A stretch of 64,000 bases of DNA, taken from SIG307 sp964609025. GTDB lineage: Bacteria > Bacillota > Clostridia > Lachnospirales > Lachnospiraceae. The stretch lies in contig CAZSQM010000013.1 in assembly GCA_964609025.1 (NCBI GenBank), positions 1 through 64,000 of the forward strand, in the 5' to 3' direction. The notes under the pieces are model-generated. The model searched no databases, had not been told where the DNA came from, and was given only the letters and a program-made list of their open reading frames with translations. The first letter of the stretch is position 1. Every line of letters begins with the position of its first letter. The position numbers and the translations under genes are program-made. Positions 1 through 7,266 of this stretch are shown here, one piece after another.

Positions 1-356
1 ACGATCCGGATGTGGTGGTGTCTGCAATGGGCTCCTTTTTCCATACGCCGGTGGTGCGTATTGCGGATAATTCGGTACTATTTTCCTATATTGACAAGTT
101 AAAGGAAAAGTACCCGGACTTCACCGTTGTAGGAAGTACAGCACATAAGGAGTATCCGATTGATCAGGCGAAGCTTTCCGGTCCGGTGATGCTGATGCTG
201 GGAAATGAAACGATGGGATTAAATAAAGCATTTAAGGAATATTGTGACCAGCTTTGCACGATTCCGATGGCAGAAAATTCCTATGCATCTTCGTTTAATG
301 TAAGCTGCGCGGCGTCTATTATGATGTATGAGATTACCAGGCAGAGGAGATTGTAA
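1..356 (+). CDS. SpoU/TrmH-family RNA 2'-O-methyltransferase, C-terminal part
   Basis: The reading frame is open from the left edge (first full codon at base 3), so the start lies outside the window. The 117 visible residues carry SpoU motifs 2 and 3: a G-PVMLMLGNETMGLN block and a TIPMAENSYASSFNVS block. These build the trefoil-knot SAM site in this family, which methylates ribose 2'-OH groups of rRNA or tRNA. An intact stop follows motif 3 at the usual distance. The substrate cannot be told without the N-terminal part. The next gene is also a probable rRNA methyltransferase, 36 bases downstream and in the same direction. The family call is firm and the substrate is open. Confidence 0.9.
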   Translation, partial: DPDVVVSAMGSFFHTPVVRIADNSVLFSYIDKLKEKYPDFTVVGSTAHKEYPIDQAKLSGPVMLMLGNETMGLNKAFKEYCDQLCTIPMAENSYASSFNVSCAASIMMYEITRQRRL

Positions 357-392
357 CGGAATATTGTACAAAACGCACAGAGAGGAAAGTCT

Positions 393-1115
393 ATGGAATA
401 TTTATATGGCGAGGACGGAAATTTTGAGGATTTTTCCAGCGGAAGAGTGCTTTATAGCGGGCAAGGAATTCCGAATTTTCCGGTACGTCTTTTAAACGAG
501 ATATTCGGACGTGCCCTGTCTTATTCGGAGAAAAAGATGGATGTTATAGTGTATGACCCATGCTGTGGCGGTGGGTATGCGCTTACGGTTCTGGGCTTTT
601 TTTATAATGAGGCGATTCGAAAAATCTACGGAAGCGACATTGACGCAGAGATGGTTTCCCATGCGAAAAAGAATGTTTCTTTATTGGAAAAAGAAGGATT
701 GGAACGAAGAAAGTCGGAACTGGTAGAATATTATGAATTATACGGTAAAGAGTCACACCGATTGGCGATTGATAGTTGTAGCAGGTTAAGTGAAATGCTA
801 CAAAAGGAGATTACTTCTGAGATATTTGAAGCGGATTGTACGAAACCGTTACCGGAGATTGCACCGGATCTTGTGTTTGTGGATATACCGTACGGAAATC
901 TGGTGGAATGGGAGGATTCTTCTATCGTGAATCCGGACGAAATGATGGAACAGCTTTGGAAGATTGCAAAAGACGGAGCCGTTTTGGCGGTTTGTATGGA
1001 CAAGAAGCAAAAATGTCACAGCGACAAGTGGCGTCGTGTGGAAAAACAGAACATCGGTAAGAGAAGATTTGAGATTTATAAAAAAGGCGAGAAAGAAGCG
1101 AGGTTAATGCAATGA
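393..1115 (+). CDS. AviRa-like 23S rRNA methyltransferase
   Basis: A 240-residue Rossmann-fold SAM methyltransferase. The SAM loop is DPCCGGGYALTVLG (residues 55-68), followed by an acidic SDIDAEMV strand, then a long helical insert ending in ELYGKESH, and the catalytic-loop motif VDIPYG (163-168). The order and wording of these blocks match AviRa, the avilamycin-resistance enzyme of Streptomyces viridochromogenes that methylates a guanine in 23S rRNA domain V. A good Shine-Dalgarno (AGAGAGGAAAG) precedes the ATG. The stop overlaps the start of the RlmD gene by ATGA, so the two are translationally coupled. That it methylates 23S rRNA is inferred from family resemblance and from the two RNA methylase neighbours. 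Confidence 0.8.
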   Translation: MEYLYGEDGNFEDFSSGRVLYSGQGIPNFPVRLLNEIFGRALSYSEKKMDVIVYDPCCGGGYALTVLGFFYNEAIRKIYGSDIDAEMVSHAKKNVSLLEKEGLERRKSELVEYYELYGKESHRLAIDSCSRLSEMLQKEITSEIFEADCTKPLPEIAPDLVFVDIPYGNLVEWEDSSIVNPDEMMEQLWKIAKDGAVLAVCMDKKQKCHSDKWRRVEKQNIGKRRFEIYKKGEKEARLMQ

Positions 1116-2581
1116 AAAAAGGAATGGAATATGTCGGCGTGGTAGAGCGTGTGGATTTTCCGAACAGGGGATATGTGAGAGTGATTCCGGAGAGCGAAGA
1201 GAATGCCACAGATGCAGAAATCCGCGTTACGGTAAAGGGAGTGCTGGAAGGACAGAAGATTAAGTTCCGTACGACCAAGCTTCATATGGGCAGTAAAAAG
1301 GCAGAAGGGCGTCTTTTGGAGGTGCTGACACCTGCACCGCAGGAGATGGAGGCACCGTGTGCTTTATTCGGAAGCTGCGGCGGCTGTGCGTACCAGAGTC
1401 TTCCTTATGAGGCACAGCTTGCTTTGAAGGAGGAACAGATTCATCGTCTGATGGATGCGGTAATCAAAGAGCCGTATGAGTTCCTGCCGATTCGCAGAAG
1501 TCCGCAGCCGATGTACTACCGCAATAAGATGGAGTTTTCCTTCGGAAACGAGTACAAGGACGGACCGCTTGCGCTCGGACTTCACAAGAAGGGCAGCTTT
1601 TATGATATTCTGACGACGGACGCCTGTCAGATTGTACACGAGGACTACAATCTGATTTTGCGCGAGGTTCTTGCGCTGGCAAAGGAAACCGGGCTGGCAC
1701 ATTTCCATAAAATTACCCACAAGGGGTATTTCAGACATCTTGTGATTCGCCGCGGGCAGAAAACCGGCGAGATTTTAGTCAATCTGGTGACAAGCTCGGA
1801 TACCGAAACGTATATCGCAGAAGCGAATGGAGATTCTCATGCAGTAATCGAAAACGGCAGTATGCCGCAGTTTGACGAAGCTAGTTTTTTTAGGAAGCTT
1901 TGTGAGAGGCTATTGGTACTCCCGCTTGAAGGAACGCTTGCAGGCATTTTGCACAGCAGAAACAACAGTCCGGCGGACGTGGTAACCAGTGAAAAAACTA
2001 CGGTTCTTTACGGAACGGACCATTTTTATGAGGAGCTTTTGGGACTGCGGTTCCGGATTACACCGTTTTCCTTCTTCCAGACGAATTCTCTCGGTGCAGA
2101 GGTGCTTTACGGTACGGCACGTGAGTTTATCGGAGCGGTGGACGGCAAGCTGGTATTTGACTTATACAGCGGTACCGGCACCATTGCTCAGATGGTAGCC
2201 TCTGTGGCACGTAAGGTCATTGGTGTGGAAATCGTAGAAGAAGCGGTAGAGGCGGCAAGGGAAAATGCAGCCCAAAACGGTCTGACCAACTGCGAGTTTA
2301 TCGCAGGAGATGTGTTAAAAGTGTTGGACACTATAGAAGAACGTCCGGATATGATTATTCTTGATCCTCCGCGGGACGGCATTCATCCGAAGGCGCTGGA
2401 CAAGATTATTGCCTACGGCGTGGAGCATCTGGTTTATATTTCCTGCAAACCGACCAGCTTACAGCGTGATTTGCTTACTTTGCAGGAAAAGGGCTACCGT
2501 GTGGTGAAGGTCTGCCCGGTGGACGAGTTTCCGATGACGGCGCATGTGGAAACCGTCTGCTTGCTATCGAGAAAACCTTGA
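1112..2581 (+). CDS. rlmD: 23S rRNA (uracil-C5)-methyltransferase, RlmD/RlmCD type
   Basis: A 489-residue RumA-type enzyme that transfers a methyl from SAM to C5 of uracil in 23S rRNA. The N-terminus is a TRAM RNA-binding domain (about residues 1-70). An Fe-S cluster set follows: Cys in CALFGSCGGC and a fourth Cys in DACQIVH. The C-terminal Rossmann domain has LYSGTGTIAQ (SAM loop), LDPPRDGIHP and the catalytic nucleophile in VYISCKPTSLQRDL. Length is normal for the family. The start codon overlaps the previous gene (ATGA). Firmicutes homologues may modify two sites (RlmCD), so the exact uridine is not certain. Confidence 0.92.
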   Translation: MKKGMEYVGVVERVDFPNRGYVRVIPESEENATDAEIRVTVKGVLEGQKIKFRTTKLHMGSKKAEGRLLEVLTPAPQEMEAPCALFGSCGGCAYQSLPYEAQLALKEEQIHRLMDAVIKEPYEFLPIRRSPQPMYYRNKMEFSFGNEYKDGPLALGLHKKGSFYDILTTDACQIVHEDYNLILREVLALAKETGLAHFHKITHKGYFRHLVIRRGQKTGEILVNLVTSSDTETYIAEANGDSHAVIENGSMPQFDEASFFRKLCERLLVLPLEGTLAGILHSRNNSPADVVTSEKTTVLYGTDHFYEELLGLRFRITPFSFFQTNSLGAEVLYGTAREFIGAVDGKLVFDLYSGTGTIAQMVASVARKVIGVEIVEEAVEAARENAAQNGLTNCEFIAGDVLKVLDTIEERPDMIILDPPRDGIHPKALDKIIAYGVEHLVYISCKPTSLQRDLLTLQEKGYRVVKVCPVDEFPMTAHVETVCLLSRKP

Positions 2582-2749
2582 TTTTATGCGGGTTAGCGGG
2601 ATTTTTCCGCGAATATGTACCTGTGTTTATTTTTCGTAAAAATGTGTGAAAAATCGCAGGGGTGACAATTTTTGAAAATACATTTATTGTGCGCCGGAAT
2701 AGTATAGACGCTAAAGACGTGCGCGAATAGTTATTGGAGAGGAAAGAAG

Positions 2750-3550
2750 ATGGATACATTTGTGAAAGAAGACGATAGTAAATTAATGGAAAAAGATACA
2801 TTTACTTTTCAGGTTCTTCAGAGAATTATGTTTGGAAATTGCAAACTGACTTTGACGGATCATAAGAATTTTATATTGTGTTATTCTACACCACCATATC
2901 CAGTTTGGATTTGGACAGAAGATGACTTAGAAGAAGATATAAAAGAACTGATTTGGGATGCATTGAAGCACTATGATTTGTTAAAAACGGATATCAGATT
3001 TAATGTGAAATATGAGTTCGCAGAATATCTATTTTACAAGGCAAAAGAAGAAAAGCTTGGAGCAAAAATAATAACAAATATGTTAGCATACGAATGTAAG
3101 AATCCTATTGTGCCACATATACAAGCGGAAGGAAAAGTATACAGATGTTCGTTAAAAGATATTGATGAACTTACCCAAATTATAAAGGCTTTTCATGATG
3201 CAATTGGGATTAATAAAAAGGATTATGAAGCTTATCGAAAAGATGCGGAGGAAGAATTGAAATCAATCCCAGTATATTTTTGGAAAAATAATAACGGCGA
3301 TACAGTGGCTACTTGTAATGTGAGAATAGATGGAGACAAGGCCAGTATAGGACAGGTATATACGCCACCACAACATAGAAGAAAGCATTATGCTGAGAAT
3401 GTTGTTTATCATGCGACAAAAGAGGCATTTGATCAAGGATACATACCAACACTGTACACAAATGCTGATTACGCAGCTTCAAATAAATGTTATCAGAAGA
3501 TTGGGTTTGAGATACGTGGAAGTTTGTGTATGCTTGGGTTTGAGAGATAG
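2750..3550 (+). CDS. GNAT-family N-acetyltransferase
   Basis: A 266-residue protein with an N-terminal half of about 125 residues of unknown role and a C-terminal GNAT domain. The domain shows the acetyl-CoA pyrophosphate loop region (GQVYTPPQHRRKHYAENVV, a variant of the Q/RxxGxG/A signature) and the usual end motif YTNADYAASNKCYQKIGFEIRG. A Shine-Dalgarno (GGAGAGGAAAG) lies just before the ATG. Codon use is clearly more AT-rich than in the flanking rlmD gene, which suggests this is the first gene of the accessory island. The acceptor substrate is unknown. Confidence 0.82.
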   Translation: MDTFVKEDDSKLMEKDTFTFQVLQRIMFGNCKLTLTDHKNFILCYSTPPYPVWIWTEDDLEEDIKELIWDALKHYDLLKTDIRFNVKYEFAEYLFYKAKEEKLGAKIITNMLAYECKNPIVPHIQAEGKVYRCSLKDIDELTQIIKAFHDAIGINKKDYEAYRKDAEEELKSIPVYFWKNNNGDTVATCNVRIDGDKASIGQVYTPPQHRRKHYAENVVYHATKEAFDQGYIPTLYTNADYAASNKCYQKIGFEIRGSLCMLGFER

Positions 3551-3603
3551 TAAAAAATTCATTTTAACTATAGATTTGTATATTAGAACTGAACAAAACT
3601 ACA

Positions 3604-3637
3604 TTTTTTACACCCCTAAAAGCAGGGGTGTAAAAAA
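3604..3637. repeat. Perfect 14-bp inverted repeat
   Basis: The arms at 3604-3617 (TTTTTTACACCCCT) and 3624-3637 are exact complements around a 6-nt loop AAAAGC. The T run sits on the outer 5' side and the A run on the outer 3' side, on both strands. This is the opposite order to an intrinsic terminator. It follows the GNAT gene by 53 bases and ends 4 bases before the next start codon. It could be an mRNA-protecting hairpin, an operator or a mobile-element scar. Confidence 0.75.
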
Positions 3638-3641
3638 TAAA

Positions 3642-3902
3642 ATGGACTCAGAGTTGTGCGCGAATGTTAATGTGAAGTCGATTTCTGCCGAGCAACAGGA
3701 GCAGCTGGCTTCCGGTACAAAAAAAGACAAGGGCCTCGGCAGACTTTTATTTTTCCTGATTGTCGTTCCGATTTTACTTTGTATTCTGATGATTTTAGCT
3801 GCCGCTATGTACAGCGTCAAAACGGTAACCTACTCCTCCCTGTCTGCTGCGCTTTCCGCATTTTACAAGGCCTCTGTTATTGAGCGCTTACGGTCTTATT
3901 GA
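3642..3902 (+). CDS. Possible small membrane protein (86 aa)
   Basis: From the ATG at 3642 the frame encodes a hydrophilic N-terminus with VKSISAEQQEQL, a basic stretch KKDKGLGR, one hydrophobic segment of about 25 residues (LLFFLIVVPILLCILMILAAAM) and a short tail. The composition looks like a true one-pass membrane protein. No Shine-Dalgarno is visible before the ATG and the 14-bp inverted repeat abuts it, so this may be a remnant whose upstream part was lost. I do not recognise a family. The base composition is closer to the core genome than to the GNAT gene. Confidence 0.4.
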   Translation: MDSELCANVNVKSISAEQQEQLASGTKKDKGLGRLLFFLIVVPILLCILMILAAAMYSVKTVTYSSLSAALSAFYKASVIERLRSY

Positions 3903-3926
3903 CATGCCAGAAAAATCCTGTATAAT
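3899..3926 (+). promoter_or_regulatory. Consensus sigma-A promoter with no gene downstream
   Basis: TTGACA (3899-3904) and TATAAT (3921-3926) are both perfect consensus hexamers, 16 bases apart, pointing right. The next gene on this strand is far away, and the NACHT gene lies on the opposite strand. A hairpin (3933-3966) begins at the expected transcription start. Confidence 0.7.
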
Positions 3927-3932
3927 ACAGAT

Positions 3933-3966
3933 AAGGGCAGAAATCGTAAAATCCGGCTCTGCCCTT
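3933..3966 (+). other. Hairpin at the predicted start of an orphan transcript
   Basis: Nine-base arms AAGGGCAGA (3933-3941) and TCTGCCCTT (3958-3966) are exact complements with a 16-nt loop. The hairpin starts 7 bases after the TATAAT box of the promoter at 3899-3926. No T run follows, so it is not a clear terminator. It may be the 5' end of a small RNA, or the scar of a lost gene. Confidence 0.45.
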
Positions 3967-4111
3967 CAGTAACCATTCACATATCTTATATCAGATTTTT
4001 GAGTTTACACAAAACTTGAAACGGTCTCAACTATGTGGATTTGTTCTATTTCTTTATATATACTTTTTATCTCTAAATATATCCTTTAATATTTTATGGA
4101 ATATTCAGTAA

Positions 4112-5926
4112 CTAAATAGTATCCATAAATTCCATCATGTTATCCAAACTATTTTCGCCCTCTGATAATTTCTGTAATACTTTCTCCTTAAGATCTAATA
4201 TATTCTGTACTGATTCTCCTATCCATGTATTACGAACAAGCCTTTGAACTTCTCTATCCTCTAGAACATCGCCAATATCAAATGGTCTATCTTTCTTGAG
4301 CCCATAGTTACTTGTCAAATAATCATATAATTCCTTGTTACTTTTCTTGTTCCGATCGCTTCTATCGGTTTCTTCTCTATATTTTAGTGAAAACCTATAT
4401 ATAAATTCTACTAATGTACCATTCTCTTCATAATCTCTTCTCAACCATAGACTCAGCTCTTCATTTTCTTTCTTTCTAAATATAATTGTATGAACTAAAT
4501 CTTTAAAGCAGTACCAATAAGGCTCTTCCTCTTCTGGAACTGCTTCTTCATATTCGATTAAAACCGGAAGCAATATATTCTTTTCAAATTTTTCATCTGC
4601 CATATCATATAACATACTAAACACAGCATCGTTGACAGCACGAGATGATTCTCTTTTAATCATCTGGACTCCATATTCTTGTAACTTTGCATCAGATAAT
4701 TCTTTCAAAAATACTGCCGTAAAATATTCTTGAAAAGACCTATGTGTAAAGACGTATGAAAAACCATCCTTATAAATCACACACAATGAATTCACAATAT
4801 CGTATATGTAATCATCTATACCAAACTCTAGTCTAGGTATTTTTATTCTATTTAAGATATCTTTTAATTCATCATACGTAAACTGAGTCGACCCTTTCAA
4901 ATAGGTCATAAAACAGAAGTACGCAAATACTTTCCTAAAAGAATCATACGTTAATTTACTTAACATCTCTCTTTTGTATCCTGCTTTTGTTGCATCGTGC
5001 TTTGAATACAATGTTTCAAAAGCGTTAGAATAGAATAGATGTAACTTTTCTGGAATATCAGCATAGTTATCATATGTCAATAACATTATATTTAACAGCA
5101 ACGGATTAGATGCAAATGATTTATGATTATCATATAAACCATTTTGCAGTTCATAAATGAACCTCTCCTTTACCGCTTGTTCATAATTTATTTTCGAGAC
5201 TAATGCCACTGATTGTTCTTCAGACAACGGCAGTGCTTTCAAAACTGTGAACCTTTGAAACTCAACAAATTCCGAATAGGGTCTAGAGCTTATTATATAA
5301 TAATTATCAGTATATCTATCACAAAACTCATCCAGTTTCCTAAAAAAAGCATCTTTCTTGTTAGAGAGAATCTCATCATATCCGTCCAACAAAAACAAAT
5401 AACAACCGGAATTCAAAGAATACTCAATATATTCTTTCTTCAATGTACTTCCTAAATTACTCAATTTACAAAACAGCAAATCCTCAATGGTATAGTCATC
5501 ATCTATAGCATTAATATCTTTAAGTTCTATAAAAATTGGAATTAAGTCTTTCTTCTCCAATTCATTCACAAAAAAATGCTTTAACAACGTCGACTTACCA
5601 ATTCCACCTATACCTTGAATAATAATAAATTTCGATATATCTAATATTGTATTAACATCACCCGTTTCCAAGTACTGGTCTGGTTGTCTATGAATTGTCG
5701 GTGGTTCAAAGAAATCATATATATACTGTGGCTCCGTTTTATATAAAACAGTTTTTATCTTACTATACTTATCATAACTTTTAGATAAGTATTTTGTAAA
5801 AACACAATCAAAATCAATTTTAAATTTTTCCCACTCATCTTTAGACAATTTGGCTAACTGTTTTATTAACGGTTCAGCAAATTTTTCAACAACACTCTTT
5901 ACTATTTCATTTCCAACAATATCCAT
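4112..5926 (-). CDS. NACHT-family NTPase, probable anti-phage protein
   Basis: A 604-residue STAND ATPase. After an N-terminal helical region (1-95) comes a NACHT core: Walker A GIGGIGKST (K111), Walker B YLFLLDGYDE (D181, with the D184-E185 pair typical of NACHT), a sensor-1 ISSRP (R215), the NACHT helical motif FASNPLLLNIM (P275), and the closing winged-helix motif FTHRSFQEYFTAVFL (393-407). The C-terminal 200 residues match no repeat type I know and are probably the sensor. Bacterial NACHT proteins of this shape defend against phages. The gene stands alone with its own promoter and RBS (AAAGGAGAT), is AT-rich and lies beside a dead integrase, all typical of a defence island. The defence role is inferred. 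Confidence 0.82.
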   Translation of the reverse strand: MDIVGNEIVKSVVEKFAEPLIKQLAKLSKDEWEKFKIDFDCVFTKYLSKSYDKYSKIKTVLYKTEPQYIYDFFEPPTIHRQPDQYLETGDVNTILDISKFIIIQGIGGIGKSTLLKHFFVNELEKKDLIPIFIELKDINAIDDDYTIEDLLFCKLSNLGSTLKKEYIEYSLNSGCYLFLLDGYDEILSNKKDAFFRKLDEFCDRYTDNYYIISSRPYSEFVEFQRFTVLKALPLSEEQSVALVSKINYEQAVKERFIYELQNGLYDNHKSFASNPLLLNIMLLTYDNYADIPEKLHLFYSNAFETLYSKHDATKAGYKREMLSKLTYDSFRKVFAYFCFMTYLKGSTQFTYDELKDILNRIKIPRLEFGIDDYIYDIVNSLCVIYKDGFSYVFTHRSFQEYFTAVFLKELSDAKLQEYGVQMIKRESSRAVNDAVFSMLYDMADEKFEKNILLPVLIEYEEAVPEEEEPYWYCFKDLVHTIIFRKKENEELSLWLRRDYEENGTLVEFIYRFSLKYREETDRSDRNKKSNKELYDYLTSNYGLKKDRPFDIGDVLEDREVQRLVRNTWIGESVQNILDLKEKVLQKLSEGENSLDNMMEFMDTI

Positions 5927-5954
5927 AGCCGATCTCCTTTGTGCTTTTTCTTCT

Positions 5955-5983
5955 ATTATAGCACTCTTTACAAAGGTTTACAA
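5955..5983 (-). promoter_or_regulatory. Promoter of the NACHT gene
   Basis: Read on the minus strand: TTGTAA (5983-5978), 17-nt spacer, TATAAT (5960-5955). It lies 29 bases upstream of the NACHT start, with the RBS between them. Confidence 0.7.
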
Positions 5984-5995
5984 GCATAAAATTCG

Positions 5996-6697
5996 TTATG
6001 CATTCTTACTCAAAAACTCATCAATCTTATCACAAGCCACTCGTTTCTGTTCTTCAAAGCTATGAGCGTATATATTCATAGTAGTACTGGTTTGGGCATG
6101 TCCTAGAATGTTTGAAATATCAATGATATTTACTCCTAAGTAATTGAGAAGTGTTGCACATGAATGTCTGAGACCGTGTAACGGAATCAATGAAAGAGTA
6201 GTCAATCCCTTCTGTTTAGCTTCATCACTTGTTGTCACCCATTCATTGTACCGTTGTATATGCCGTCTAAAGTATTGATACGTTTTTTCCCGTCCTATTA
6301 ATGAACCGTCTGCTTGTGTAAATAGATTTCCTTTCCCCTTCCAGTAATCCCCCCAAACGCAATCTTGTGAGGTTATAGTCCTTACGATATTGCTTTGATA
6401 ACGGAATAATTTCTTTTGGAATGAGTACCGTACGGATTGACGTTTTTGTTTTAGGGCATTTATAGCCCACCCCGTTTTCAGTTTTAGCAACTGATTTGCT
6501 GACAGTTAACATATTCTTTTCAAAATCAATATCATCCCAATGCAATGCCAGTAATTCTCCCTTACACAAACCGCAAAACAAAGCAATATTATAAAAGACC
6601 TTATACTGGGTTGGTACTTTTCTTGTTTCCGTGTAATCATCCATCATATAGGGAATACCGGTATCATCAATCGGGGTTGCATTTGCGAATTGCAACC
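5996..6697 (-). pseudogene. Tyrosine integrase remnant: truncated, frameshifted, catalytic Arg lost
   Basis: Two overlapping minus-strand frames together encode the catalytic half of an ICE/phage-type tyrosine recombinase. The upstream frame has ALFCGLCKGELLALHWDDID, where family members have Arg in place of the Cys before KGEL, so the first catalytic Arg is gone. The downstream frame has LHGLRHSCATLL, ILGHAQTSTTMNIY (nucleophile Tyr) and a normal C-terminus. The frames join if one base is removed from the run of six C (plus strand) at 6349-6354. The N-terminal core-binding domain is missing: the frame runs straight into the 36-bp repeat at 6698. It is dead by three separate lesions. Confidence 0.88.
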
Positions 6698-6733
6698 GGT
6701 GAACGACCCGCCCAAAATGGTGCATCGTTCAAC
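6698..6733. repeat. 36-bp inverted-end repeat, copy A
   Basis: It begins GGTGAACGACCCGCCC and ends GTGCATCGTTCAAC. The arms GGTGAACGA and TCGTTCAAC are complementary but for one base. It replaces the 5' part of the integrase gene. Copies B, C and D lie at 6995, 7848 and 8235, all exactly 36 bp. Confidence 0.88.
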
Positions 6734-6776
6734 ACCGGACATTCTGAGTTTTATGCTCTGATTTGAGTCTGGTCTA

Positions 6777-6805
6777 TTGACAAAAAGACAGTTGAATGTT
6801 ATAGT
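6777..6805 (+). promoter_or_regulatory. Promoter of the tandem-pseudoknot RNA
   Basis: TTGACA (6777-6782), 17-nt spacer, TATAGT (6800-6805). Transcription should begin near 6812 and run through the two RNA units to the terminator at 6931-6964. Confidence 0.75.
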
Positions 6806-6811
6806 TATCTT

Positions 6812-6964
6812 AGAGATATACATTATTTCAAATGTTGTTGTTACTCGATATGCAACGAAAATAAGGTCGAGTTCAAATGTTTGTCGCTACTCGATTATGC
6901 GACGCATCAAAAGGTCGAGCTCAAATCTTTGAAACTCCATTCGTTTGAGTGGAGTTTCTTTTTT
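6812..6964 (+). ncRNA. Tandem pseudoknot RNA, type III antitoxin-like
   Basis: Two tandem units start at TTCAAAT (6827 and 6872), with a third unit-start CTCAAAT at 6920, so the period is 45 and 48 nt. Each unit can fold as an H-type pseudoknot. Unit 1: GTTG (6837-6840) with CAAC (6853-6856), and loop CTCGA (6844-6848) with TCGAG (6867-6871). Unit 2: GTCGC (6883-6887) with GCGAC (6899-6903), and CTCGA (6890-6894) with TCGAG (6915-6919). The first stem differs between units by a compensating T-A to C-G change, which supports the fold. Promoter, tandem repeats, terminator and then a coding start is the layout of type III toxin-antitoxin loci (ToxIN, CptIN, TenpIN). Here the toxin is cut off after six codons. 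The subtype is not settled. Confidence 0.65.
6931..6964 (+). terminator. Intrinsic terminator between antitoxin RNA and toxin remnant
   Basis: Nine-base stem GAAACTCCA (6931-6939) with TGGAGTTTC (6950-6958), followed directly by six T (6959-6964). In type III loci a leaky terminator at this place sets the RNA-to-toxin ratio. Confidence 0.88.
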
Positions 6965-6976
6965 AGAAGGATTATC

Positions 6977-7039
6977 ATGGAACTGGGACACTTTGTTGAA
7001 CGACCCGCCCCCAATGGTGCATCGTTTAACTGTATGTGA
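6977..7039 (+). pseudogene. Start of a type III toxin-like gene, cut off by repeat B
   Basis: A good RBS (AGAAGGA, 6965-6971) leads to an ATG at 6977 and six codons reading MELGHF. The 36-bp repeat B starts at the very next base (6995), and the frame then runs through repeat sequence to a TGA at 7037-7039. From memory, several Firmicutes type III toxins begin in a similar way, but six residues cannot prove this. The call rests mainly on the position right after the tandem-repeat RNA and its terminator. The rest of the gene is not found elsewhere in the window. Confidence 0.5.
6995..7030. repeat. 36-bp inverted-end repeat, copy B
   Basis: It begins GTTGAACGACCCGCCC and ends GTGCATCGTTTAAC. 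It differs from copy A at four positions. The left boundary falls exactly after codon six of the toxin-like gene. Confidence 0.88.
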
Positions 7040-7145
7040 TATCAATGGACATCTGCTTGCCCCGACAGACGGGTGCGGCAAGGTTCTTAGGATTTAAAAA
7101 ATAATAAAGTAAAATTATATTTAACAGAAAGGAGGATGCAGGACG

Positions 7146-7232
7146 ATGGCATTCTTCAGGTATGATTCAGAAAAGGGTAAGTACCTCGTTCTGAAACTAT
7201 ATCCTGGGTCTGCGCATTCCTCCCGCGACTGA
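7146..7232 (+). CDS. Possible 28-aa peptide or leader
   Basis: ATG at 7146 is preceded by a strong Shine-Dalgarno (AAAGGAGG, about 10 bases upstream). The frame starts MAFFRYDSEKGKYLVLKLYP and stops at TGA 7230-7232. The stop lies inside the 5' arm of a terminator-like hairpin (7213-7265), and the HD-like gene starts 2 bases after its T run. This could be a leader peptide with an attenuator, or the surviving start of a longer gene. I do not recognise the peptide. Confidence 0.4.
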   Translation: MAFFRYDSEKGKYLVLKLYPGSAHSSRD

Positions 7233-7265
7233 TCCGGTAGGCCGGTCGGGGGCTCCTGCGTTTTT
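7213..7265 (+). terminator. Terminator-like hairpin before the HD-like gene
   Basis: Outer stem CGCA (7213-7216) with TGCG (7257-7260), an inner GC-rich stem around CCGG-TAGG-CCGG, then TTTTT (7261-7265). The HD-like gene starts at 7267, so it can have no RBS of its own unless the hairpin region supplies one. Confidence 0.5.
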
Positions 7266-7266
7266 A

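Noticed and set aside
3604..3637. Intrinsic terminator after the GNAT gene
   Set aside because: The T run precedes the stem and the A run follows it on both strands, so no U tract would follow the hairpin in RNA.
3390..3641. Frame upstream of the small membrane protein, overlapping the GNAT gene
   Set aside because: It is a shadow of the GNAT gene in another frame. Only the part from 3642 looks like protein.
3992..4045. End of an IS256-like element (GAGTTTACACAAAACTTG)
   Set aside because: It resembles IS-end sequence from memory, but no second end or transposase remnant is visible, so it is not listed as a feature.
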